Source: Betaproteobacteria bacterium
GTDB taxonomy: Bacteria > Pseudomonadota > Gammaproteobacteria > Burkholderiales > Burkholderiaceae_C
Assembly (NCBI GenBank): GCA_016868355.1
Contig: VGHB01000017.1
Location: 1 to 53,518, forward strand
DNA: 53,518 nt
Reading direction: 5' to 3'
In this document: in pieces, positions 35,399-41,258 of the stretch
Numbering within the stretch: position 1 is the stretch's first letter
Layout: the number at the start of each line of letters is the position of its first letter
Translations under genes and position numbers: made by a program
Notes under the pieces: model-generated
Databases searched by the model: none
What the model was told of the DNA's origin: nothing
Seen by the model: the letters and a program-made list of their open reading frames with translations, nothing else

Positions 35399-36334
35399 AT
35401 GCAAATCATCTGGGTTTCCGGACTCACCTCTCGGGTGGTGACGGTGTCGATCACTGCACGCGCCATTGGCATTGGCTTGGCGGGCCTTTGCTGCTTGATG
35501 TTGACACTTGGCGTGCTGTTCCACTTTGTGGGTCTGCGCATGGCGGTTGAGCTGTCCCCTTCAGTTGCGCAAGCGATTGGGGGCGTGGCAAGCACTGCAG
35601 AGCATGAACGCATGCAACTGCACTACCGCCGCGAAGTTCAAGAACTGCAGTTGCGAGCCAACGAAGTGCTCGAGCGCCTGGGGCAACTCGAGCAATCGCG
35701 ACAAGACCTGTTGGCCCTGCTGGGCGTGCGACAGGGTGGAATTCCACATCAACCCTTCGCCGATCGAATCGGGCAGGGCGGGCCGCTTCGGCTGCTCGAC
35801 CTGCTGGATCCGCGTAACCCCGCACTGGACGGCGAGTTGCAACAGGCTTCTTTCAAGCTTTCCCGCTTAGATGCTTCGCTGGATCAAGTTCACGCCCGTT
35901 GGGCGCAAGAGAGTGAGCGCCTGCAGCAACTGCCGTCTGGTCTGCCCATTTTTGGGGATTTCTACATGAGCAGCGGGTATGGGGTGCGCCCCGATCCCCT
36001 GACGGGTCAGCGCAGCTTGCACGAGGGCGTTGATTTCGTGGCCCCAGTGGGGACGCCCGTGCGTGCAAGCGGAGGAGGTCATGTTCGCCGCTCCGAGTTT
36101 GCAGGTGACCACGGCCATCTCGTCGAGATCGAGCATGCAGAGGGCTATCGATCGCGCTATGCCCACCTGAAGACCCGCCTCGTGCAACCAGGCGATTGGG
36201 TTGAGCGCGGTCAGGTCATTGGTTTGCTGGGCAACACGGGTCGAACCACCGGGGCTCACCTCCATTACGAGATTGAACACCAAGGCAAGCTGCTCGACCC
36301 CAACCGTGCCCTGGCCCCTCTGTCTTGGCGATGA
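35399..36334 (+). CDS. M23 (LytM) family peptidase
   Basis: A 311-residue peptidoglycan-hydrolase-type protein. An N-terminal transmembrane helix (residues ~22-47) is followed by a coiled-coil segment (about residues 70-105 and 145-180) and a C-terminal M23 domain with the zinc ligands in LHEGVDF (HxxxD) and GAHLHYE (HxH); the SGYGVRPDPLTGQRSLHEG lead-in is typical. It is expected to sit on the periplasmic face of the inner membrane and cut peptide cross-links. The bactofilin gene follows 43 bases later. M23 peptidase plus bactofilin is a recurrent pair in which the bactofilin positions the hydrolase for cell-shape control. Confidence 0.92.
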   Translation: MQIIWVSGLTSRVVTVSITARAIGIGLAGLCCLMLTLGVLFHFVGLRMAVELSPSVAQAIGGVASTAEHERMQLHYRREVQELQLRANEVLERLGQLEQSRQDLLALLGVRQGGIPHQPFADRIGQGGPLRLLDLLDPRNPALDGELQQASFKLSRLDASLDQVHARWAQESERLQQLPSGLPIFGDFYMSSGYGVRPDPLTGQRSLHEGVDFVAPVGTPVRASGGGHVRRSEFAGDHGHLVEIEHAEGYRSRYAHLKTRLVQPGDWVERGQVIGLLGNTGRTTGAHLHYEIEHQGKLLDPNRALAPLSWR

Positions 36335-36377
36335 CCACCGTTGACCGATCTCACACTGCCACCAAGAGGAGTTCCCC

Positions 36378-36833
36378 ATGTTCGGCAAACGAGCCAAACT
36401 AGGCCCCAGCCCCTTGACCCTTGATCAGGAGTCCTTCTCCACGCTCATCGGGCGGCAGACGGTTGTAGAGGGGCAGCTGAGGGTACGAGAAAGCGTGCGA
36501 ATCGACGGCGAACTCATCGGCCTTGTGCACGCCCCTGCTGACCAGGCCGTCGCTGTGGTGGTCAGCCCCACGGGTCATGTCGAAGGGGACATTATTGCGC
36601 GTCGGGTGGTGATTGCCGGGCGTGTCAGTGGCCATATTCACGCGCAAGATCGAGTCGAACTACACGCGGGCTGTTTGGTGCAGGGTGACATCAAGTACGG
36701 ATCTATCGCCATAGAACACGGAGCGCGCGTGCTGGGGCTGCTGCTACAGGTGGACGATGCGCAAGAGCGCATCGAGCATGACACGCAAGCGGCTCTGGCG
36801 CGTGTGCAAAGTGGTTCGCATAGTACCGGCTGA
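36378..36833 (+). CDS. Bactofilin (polymer-forming cytoskeletal protein)
   Basis: A 151-residue protein of the bactofilin family, which assembles into filaments without nucleotide. The core (about residues 20-115) is a right-handed beta-helix seen as short repeats: TLIGRQTVVEGQLRVRESVRIDGELIG, GHVEGDIIARRVVIAGRVSGHIHAQDRVELH, GCLVQGDIKYGSIAIEHGARVLG. A polar C-terminal tail follows. A GAGGAG ribosome site precedes the ATG. It follows the M23 peptidase gene; together they likely act in local cell-wall shaping. Confidence 0.93.
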   Translation: MFGKRAKLGPSPLTLDQESFSTLIGRQTVVEGQLRVRESVRIDGELIGLVHAPADQAVAVVVSPTGHVEGDIIARRVVIAGRVSGHIHAQDRVELHAGCLVQGDIKYGSIAIEHGARVLGLLLQVDDAQERIEHDTQAALARVQSGSHSTG

Positions 36834-37009
36834 TCGGCAGCAGATTCATGCAGCCGTGCGCTTTACGGCGCATCCTGCAGTGGCAATGCTCTGTTGGGCG
36901 GCGCACGCGCTTGCATGCCCGGCTGAAGGCCGGTCTGGGCGTCAAGTCCTTGGTAACGCTTGGTAAACCGCCGGGCCAGGGCTGTGCGGCCAGGCAGAAC
37001 CCGATCGGC

Positions 37010-37061
37010 GCAACAGTTGCCAAACGGCCGGGATGGGTATATTGTCAATAGCAACTGTTGC
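37010..37061 (+). promoter_or_regulatory. Promoter flanked by two GCAAC-N-GTTGC palindromes
   Basis: GCAACAGTTGC at 37010-37020 and its exact reverse complement GCAACTGTTGC at 37051-37061 are each near-palindromic and lie 41 bases apart. Between them is a plausible sigma-70 promoter: TTGCCA at 37017-37022, 17 bases, TATTGT at 37040-37045. The first palindrome covers the -35 and the second the expected start of transcription. This is the layout of a repressor (or looping pair) controlling the EF-hand and BLUF genes downstream. The binding protein is unknown. Confidence 0.55.
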
Positions 37062-37134
37062 TGCCAAGTAAGGCTTGCCGACGGGCACCTTGTGTGGCTA
37101 CCGGCCTGCCCTGTACGGACCGAAGGACCTGATC

Positions 37135-37515
37135 ATGTCTACCAAGCCTGTCAGCGCCGCCATGACGCGGCCCTGGCCATCACCGCTGAATATGACGGTG
37201 TCGATCGACGCATTTGTGCAGGCGGCCTTCAAAAATCTGGACGGCAATGGTGATGGCGTCGTCGGCCGCACGGAGGTGCTGGCCAAACTTGGACCTGCAG
37301 CGAAGATGCCATTGCTCACCTTTATGGTTGGCCAGGTGGTCAAGAGCTTGGATACCAGCGGCGACGGCCTAGTCTCAAAGGCCGAGCTAACAGCGTTCCT
37401 CAACAGAGCGGACGCTAACCAAGATGGGTCGCTCTCGGCTGGCGAAATCTATGCGGCTGGTGTTGGTTTGGTGGGCGTTATTGCAATGATCGGCCCCCAG
37501 CCGCCTGGCGGATGA
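37135..37515 (+). CDS. EF-hand calcium-binding protein
   Basis: A 126-residue protein with three EF-hand loops: DGNGDGVVGRTE, DTSGDGLVSKAE and DANQDGSLSAGE, each with Asp/Asn at positions 1, 3 and 5 and Glu at 12, so all look able to bind Ca2+. No signal peptide is seen, and the C-terminus is a hydrophobic/Pro tail (VGLVGVIAMIGPQPPGG). AAGGA sits 8 bases ahead of ATG 37135; the frame is open further upstream. The BLUF gene begins 34 bases after its stop, so calcium and light sensing may be co-transcribed. The role is otherwise unknown. Confidence 0.85.
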   Translation: MSTKPVSAAMTRPWPSPLNMTVSIDAFVQAAFKNLDGNGDGVVGRTEVLAKLGPAAKMPLLTFMVGQVVKSLDTSGDGLVSKAELTAFLNRADANQDGSLSAGEIYAAGVGLVGVIAMIGPQPPGG

Positions 37516-37549
37516 CGTTGATGCACCAGGCGGCTCTGCAGCGGCCAAT

Positions 37550-37981
37550 GTGGCCCCATTGCCGGTGAACAAGGACCTGGCGTACATCAGCTACTGCAGT
37601 CAGGCACATTTGCCGTCGGGGCAAACCGATCTCGATCGGATTCTTGATGTTTCTCAGCGCAACAACCAGCGCGATCAGATCACCGGCCTTCTTACCTACA
37701 GCGGGGAAGTCTTCGTGCAATTCCTGGAGGGTCCGCCACAGGCCTTGCACCGCCTGATGAGCAGGCTCAGGGGCGATCCCAGGCACCGCAACATCATCAT
37801 CCTATCGGAGGGTGTGGCACATGAACGCATGCTGGCCGGCTGGGATATGGAGTTGGTGACACGCCAGGAAGCTCACTTAGCACTGCGTGAAGCGTTGGGT
37901 GAGGCGGGTGATTACGCGAAGGTGATCGCGCTATCCAGCCTGCTAGCAAAGCTTGACCCTGATTTGCATCGGGGCGGCTGA
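37550..37981 (+). CDS. BLUF-domain blue-light receptor
   Basis: A 143-residue stand-alone BLUF protein binding FAD and responding to blue light. By alignment with AppA the key residues are present: Y15 (YCS), N39 (SQRNNQRDQITG), Q57 (FVQFLEG), W98 and M100 (LAGWDMEL). No output domain is fused, and the last ~40 residues are helical, so it probably acts through a partner protein. A GTG start at 37550 is used; GTG 37565 is possible. It follows the EF-hand gene behind the palindrome-flanked promoter. Confidence 0.93.
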   Translation: MAPLPVNKDLAYISYCSQAHLPSGQTDLDRILDVSQRNNQRDQITGLLTYSGEVFVQFLEGPPQALHRLMSRLRGDPRHRNIIILSEGVAHERMLAGWDMELVTRQEAHLALREALGEAGDYAKVIALSSLLAKLDPDLHRGG

Positions 37982-38178
37982 GCCCTCCAGGTTCGAGATT
38001 GGCATGGCTGACTCAAGGTGTGATTAAGCCCGCGCACCAAAAACAGTGCATGGCTGCGGTGTTTGCGAGGCGCCAACGCCACGTGTCACCCCGGTCAAAG
38101 TGTCTTGCACCCTGCGCGATTGGCTAGAGCTTGGCAGGGGTTTGAAGAAACCTGGAACCGCTGAGCCAGCCAAGCGGG

Positions 38179-38358
38179 TCACTTGCCCCCACTGGCGCAC
38201 TGTTTACGAAATTGCTCGTTGGCGGTGGTCGACTTGCCGTAATCCGCATTCGGGTTGCTTTTTCGCCAACTGTCTTGTTTCTTTTTTACGCATTCTTCGA
38301 CCGGATCCCCGCACCCGGTCAGAAACACCAAGACGGAGAGCAAAAGGAACTTTGTCAT
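38179..38358 (-). CDS. Small lipoprotein
   Basis: A 59-residue lipoprotein: signal peptide MTKFLLLSVLVFLTG with lipobox LTGC (Cys16), then DPVEECVKKKQDSWRKSNPNADYG and a Cys-containing end. The mature part is about 44 residues, polar, with two further Cys (C22 and near the end) that could form a disulfide. GAAGG precedes ATG 38358; the longer frame to 38412 would bury the signal. No family is named. The sRNA candidate lies upstream on the same strand with its terminator about 170 bases before the start. Confidence 0.75.
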   Translation of the reverse strand: MTKFLLLSVLVFLTGCGDPVEECVKKKQDSWRKSNPNADYGKSTTANEQFRKQCASGGK

Positions 38359-38525
38359 GGCGACCTTCCCGATGCAATGAGAACTGCTGTCTGACGTCCA
38401 AAACTTGGTCATTAGACTCTATGCCGGGTCTGGAGTTCCAGACCGTGGCTTGCGGGACTTGCGCTTGCCACAGGCGTGGCCTTGCCCTCGGGCCTAGGAC
38501 CAAAACGAGTCTCAATGCAGCGCGT

Positions 38526-38565
38526 AATAAGAAAGCCCGATCGGCCGCTAGGCCTGATCGGGCTT
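38526..38565 (-). terminator. Rho-independent terminator of the candidate sRNA
   Basis: Inverted repeat AAGCCCGATC (38533-38542) and GATCGGGCTT (38556-38565), with an inner GGCC/GGCC pair and a 4-base loop, gives a 14-bp stem with one bulge. Read on the minus strand it is followed by a T-rich TTTCTTATT, as expected for the 3' end of an RNA transcribed right to left. Confidence 0.75.
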
Positions 38566-38686
38566 GACCCGGTGCACGAGAGGCACTGGGTTGGGTGCGT
38601 GTCGGTAGGCTCAGTCGCCTAGCCGAACCACGCGAGCGGCATGGATGTCGCTCGTCAGAATGCGGTTCGGATGTATCGCGAACCGC
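38526..38686 (-). ncRNA. Candidate small regulatory RNA (~160 nt)
   Basis: A complete non-coding transcription unit. A near-consensus sigma-70 promoter precedes it and a terminator hairpin with a U-rich tail ends it. No ORF on this strand has a ribosome site. Predicted structure: hairpin 1 (GCGGTTCG/CGAACCGC, loop holding ACATCC), hairpin 2 (CGAGCG/CGCTCG, loop holding ACATCC again), hairpin 3 (TCGG-bulge-TAGGC/GCCTACCGA), a short stem, and the terminator. The 3' arm of hairpin 1 (CCGAACC) is also perfectly complementary to GGTTCGG at the foot of hairpin 3, so two folds exclude each other. The two ACATCC loops suggest pairing to mRNA. It matches no RNA family I recognise (not 6S, tmRNA or RNase P by size and fold). 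Confidence 0.68.
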
Positions 38687-38692
38687 CTTTGT

Positions 38693-38721
38693 AGTATAGG
38701 CCTCGGTCTTGGCCCAGTCAA
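38693..38721 (-). promoter_or_regulatory. Sigma-70 promoter of the candidate sRNA
   Basis: On the minus strand, TTGACT (38716-38721), exactly 17 bases, then TATACT (38693-38698): five of six matches to consensus at each box with ideal spacing. Transcription should start near 38686. It is the cleanest promoter seen in the window. Confidence 0.8.
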
Positions 38722-39010
38722 TAGGCCATTTTGCGGTTGGAACCCCTCATCGGGCCAGCGCCGAACCCAAAAGAGCACTCAGGAACTTCAACTCAGGCGT
38801 CAAAAGCCTGAGCCGAGCCTGCTGCAGCCGCTGGTGCGTTGCAGGCGCTTGTTGCTGCCTCAAAACAAGGTAGGCCCCTTATGCCAAGCCTGTCTGCGCG
38901 CCCAGCCTTGGAAGTGAATCAACACCCTTCACAGAATGTTGTTCGATGATGATCCATGAATCAAACAAACCGCGTCACTTGGCGCTCAAATCCCTCGCAC
39001 CGACAAGTCT
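38722..39010. other. Intergenic stretch downstream of MerR-type gene
   Basis: About 290 bases between the sRNA promoter and the end of the MerR-type gene. It contains a 7-bp hairpin CTCAGGC/GCCTGAG at 38792-38812 without a T-run, so it is not a clear terminator. No gene is convincing on either strand. Confidence 0.4.
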
Positions 39011-40078
39011 TCAGCGCAACCTTAAGCCTTCATGACGGGCAACCGCTTCAATTGCCGACTCGAACAGTTGGCGAGCGATCCCCGAGAGCTGATGCAAGTG
39101 CGCATGGAGTTCTGCGTCGCCTTGATTGTGCTTGGCGCAGTCCGCGCTGTAGCTCTCAAAGCTTGCAATTTGAATCAGGAGCTCAGCAACGTGGCGAGGG
39201 CACTCGCAAGCAGACGAGGAGGGAAGTGCAGCAATTGCCGCCAACGCCTCATCGTCGTAGCGGCGGGGCGTGGCAGACACTTCGGTCCTCGTGGAGTTCC
39301 GCAGAGTGGCAAGTGTTTGGCCTGAGCGGTCTGTGCTCACCCGTGCGCTTGCGACGCGTGTTGCTAGCGAGTCAAGCGCGGCGCCCATCCCTGGGTCGTT
39401 TGCTGGGTCCTGAAACACGAGGGCGCCGGTGTCCACAAACACCCTCTGTGCTGCGGCCCCGGCAAACCGGTAGACCACGGCCGCCTCTCTTGCTGCCCAC
39501 GCTTGACGCGCAGCCTCCAACTCCGCGGCTGCGCTTGGCTGCAGACCGGGGGAGTGCCAGATCAGCACATCTACAACCTGTTGCCGGCGACTCCTTGGCT
39601 CGCGTGCCGCCTGTGCCACCCTTGTCGCTTCAGCGAGCGTTGAGAACTCCGCGACGACCTCGACGGCCCTTCTGGTGCCTCGGGCGACTGCGGGGCGCCG
39701 CAGTCGCTCGGCGAAACCCTTCCCAACCACAACGAGCCGCAGCGCCACAGCGGGGTCCGAGCGCGTGAGAGCCGTCAGTTGAGCGCTGCTGGCGTGCTCT
39801 CCGGCCAGGGCTTGCAATTGCTCGGTTCCAAGCGGCGCAAGCGAGCTGATGGCGTGCCCCTGCTGAGTCAAATGCCTCAAAAGCAGCACCCGCTGGACGT
39901 CTGCAAGGTCGTACAGCCGGTGCCCAGAAGCCGTCGCTTGGGGGTTCACAGCTCGATAGCGCTGCTCCCAAACACGCAGCGTGGCCACGGGCATCAGCGC
40001 TATTCGTGCGACTGCTGCGCTGCGGAACTGCAGCGCTTCTTTTGTTGCGGGTTGGCTGGAAGCCTGCACTTTGCGCAT
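39011..40078 (-). CDS. MerR-type regulator without B12 motif
   Basis: A 355-residue DNA-binding regulator. The MerR winged helix near residues 18-90 reads VARIALMPVATLRVWEQRYRAVNPQATASGHRLYDLADVQRVLLLRHL. The middle (~140-265) looks like an alpha/beta domain but lacks the ExHxxG cobalamin motif and W-x9-EH of the gene at 93. The C-terminus (~285-355) has a distinct helical module, CECPRHVAELLIQIASFESYSADC, that I cannot name. ATG 40078 is used; the frame upstream crosses the divergent promoter region. It is divergent from a HiPIP gene, with arrays of TTGAST repeats between the two starts, which it probably binds. Confidence 0.82.
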   Translation of the reverse strand: MRKVQASSQPATKEALQFRSAAVARIALMPVATLRVWEQRYRAVNPQATASGHRLYDLADVQRVLLLRHLTQQGHAISSLAPLGTEQLQALAGEHASSAQLTALTRSDPAVALRLVVVGKGFAERLRRPAVARGTRRAVEVVAEFSTLAEATRVAQAAREPRSRRQQVVDVLIWHSPGLQPSAAAELEAARQAWAAREAAVVYRFAGAAAQRVFVDTGALVFQDPANDPGMGAALDSLATRVASARVSTDRSGQTLATLRNSTRTEVSATPRRYDDEALAAIAALPSSSACECPRHVAELLIQIASFESYSADCAKHNQGDAELHAHLHQLSGIARQLFESAIEAVARHEGLRLR

Positions 40079-40092
40079 CGGCACGGGTTTAG

Positions 40093-40155
40093 TTGAGTTT
40101 GAGTTGAGTTGGATTATGGACGGATAAAACCTAAAAAAATTGACTTGAGTTGACA
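40093..40155. promoter_or_regulatory. Two clusters of TTGAST repeats (candidate operator)
   Basis: Direct repeats TTGAGT at 40093, 40099 and 40104, and TTGACT, TTGAGT and TTGACA at 40140, 40145 and 40150: two triplets with 5-6 base steps, their starts 46-47 bases apart. The right cluster supplies the -35 region for the HiPIP gene; the left lies just ahead of the MerR-type start. Half-turn spacing inside each triplet and about 4.5 turns between them suggest cooperative binding. The divergent MerR-type regulator is the likely ligand. Confidence 0.55.
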
Positions 40156-40176
40156 ATGAGTTTGTTTTGCTACACT
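40145..40176 (+). promoter_or_regulatory. Promoter of HiPIP gene
   Basis: An extended -10 (TG-C-TACACT, TACACT at 40171-40176) is preceded by TTGAGT at 40145-40150 with a 20-base spacer, the long spacing typical of MerR-activated promoters, or by TTGACA at 40150-40155 with a 15-base spacer. Either way spacing is off the 17-base optimum, consistent with a need for an activator. Confidence 0.5.
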
Positions 40177-40263
40177 GTGGGCTCAATTCTTCGCAAAGCG
40201 GTCCAGTTCCCAGGCCCTCGCCGCTTTGTCACACACCGGCCTGTGCAACCCATGAGGACGTTG

Positions 40264-40563
40264 ATGAAAACGAGACGCACATTCCTGATGACCGTAGCTG
40301 CCGGTGGCGTCACGCTGGCGGGAGCCGCCCATGCTCAGGCTCGCCTTGATGAGAAAGACGCGCAGGCGGTGGCCCTAGGGTATTTGCACGATGCCACCAA
40401 GGTGGACTCTAAAAAACAACCCAAGTACGCAGCCGGGCAGGTCTGCAGCAACTGCGCCCTCTTCCAGGGGAAGTCTGCAGACGCCTGGGGCGGATGCCCG
40501 CTTTTTGGGGCCCGCCAGGTCGCAAGCAAGGGCTGGTGTAGCGCTTGGGCGAAAAAGCCCTGA
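40264..40563 (+). CDS. High-potential iron-sulfur protein (HiPIP), Tat-exported
   Basis: A 99-residue periplasmic electron carrier. The leader MKTRRTFLMTVAAGG has a twin-arginine motif, and the mature part carries the HiPIP [4Fe-4S] pattern C61-x-x-C64, C78, C92 (CSNC, GGCPLF, GWCSAW). GAGG sits 6 bases before ATG 40264. HiPIPs pass electrons in photosynthetic or respiratory chains, such as to cytochrome oxidase. The gene lies behind a MerR-type divergent regulator. It is followed by a DUF4149-like gene after two hairpins. Confidence 0.94.
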   Translation: MKTRRTFLMTVAAGGVTLAGAAHAQARLDEKDAQAVALGYLHDATKVDSKKQPKYAAGQVCSNCALFQGKSADAWGGCPLFGARQVASKGWCSAWAKKP

Positions 40564-40592
40564 ACGCTCAGCAATCGCCCGGTCCTGGTTAG

Positions 40593-40671
40593 CTCCTGCG
40601 TAATGCAGGAGTCCGAGGTAACGCTTGACATTTTCGGCCCTGCAGTCGCCGCTGGTGCAGTCTGCGGCGAC
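40593..40671 (+). terminator. Two hairpins downstream of HiPIP gene
   Basis: CTCCTGC (40593-40599) and GCAGGAG (40605-40611) form a 7-bp stem with a 5-base loop. GTCGCCGC (40645-40652) and GCGGCGAC (40664-40671) form an 8-bp stem. Neither has a good T-run, so termination may be partial, leaving some read-through to the DUF4149-like gene. Confidence 0.4.
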
Positions 40672-40726
40672 TCGGCAGCCCTGGTCTGTTTAAAGCTGGA
40701 TTGTGTGACTTAGGGGCGCGTTCTCG

Positions 40727-41131
40727 ATGGATGTCTTCTTGACGGGGGCTGCACTCCTGATCACGGCCTGGCTGTTTGGCGGGATGCTTCTGTTCTCCGC
40801 GGGCTTTGCAGCATTCGCCTTCAAGGCGCTCGCGGCCGCCGAAGCGCGGCTGCTCATCCGCCGAGCATTTCCCCCGTTCTATCTGTTTGTCGAGGGCTCA
40901 GCGGCTGTCGCCGCTGTGCTTTGCTGGTCCGTCGATCGCTGGAGTGCGACCGTTCTTGCGCTTGTCGGAATCACCACAGTTTTTGCACGACAAGTGCTGA
41001 TGCCTGCCATCAACGCCGCGACCGATCGGGGCGATAAGCGGCGTTTTGCCTGGCTACACAGCCTCTCGGTGCTGTTGACGCTGTCGCACATCGTCGCAGC
41101 CGCTGTAGTGCTCATCCGACTGGCGCATTAG
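40727..41131 (+). CDS. DUF4149-like (TMEM205-type) membrane protein
   Basis: A 134-residue inner-membrane protein with four helices: LLITAWLFGGMLLFSAGFAAFAF, FPPFYLFVEGSAAVAAVLCW, ATVLALVGITTVFARQVLMPAINAA and the last WLHSLSVLLTLSHIVAAAVVLI. The spacing of helices and the conserved RQVLMPxINxxTD-type block fit DUF4149. Role unknown. It follows the HiPIP gene by 163 bases on the same strand and could respond to the same signal. Confidence 0.75.
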   Translation: MDVFLTGAALLITAWLFGGMLLFSAGFAAFAFKALAAAEARLLIRRAFPPFYLFVEGSAAVAAVLCWSVDRWSATVLALVGITTVFARQVLMPAINAATDRGDKRRFAWLHSLSVLLTLSHIVAAAVVLIRLAH

Positions 41132-41258
41132 CGTTGTCGAGGGCCGTTTGTGCGCCCTTTTGGTGCTTCGACGTCGCTTTGCGCTCAACAAGAATACGCC
41201 AGCGGTAGAACCTTTTTGGACATGGCTTTCCTGGGCCTAGATAACTGCTGCGGTCGCA

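Noticed and set aside
38792-38812. Hairpin CTCAGGC/GCCTGAG as terminator of the MerR-type gene
   Set aside because: Short stem with no T-run on either strand and 200 bases from the stop codon.
38645-38917. Plus-strand frame over the sRNA promoter
   Set aside because: No ribosome site and unconvincing composition; the opposite-strand promoter and terminator explain the region better.
41132-41258. Weak GGGC/GCCC hairpin followed by TTTT after the DUF4149-like gene
   Set aside because: A four-base stem is too short to call a terminator.
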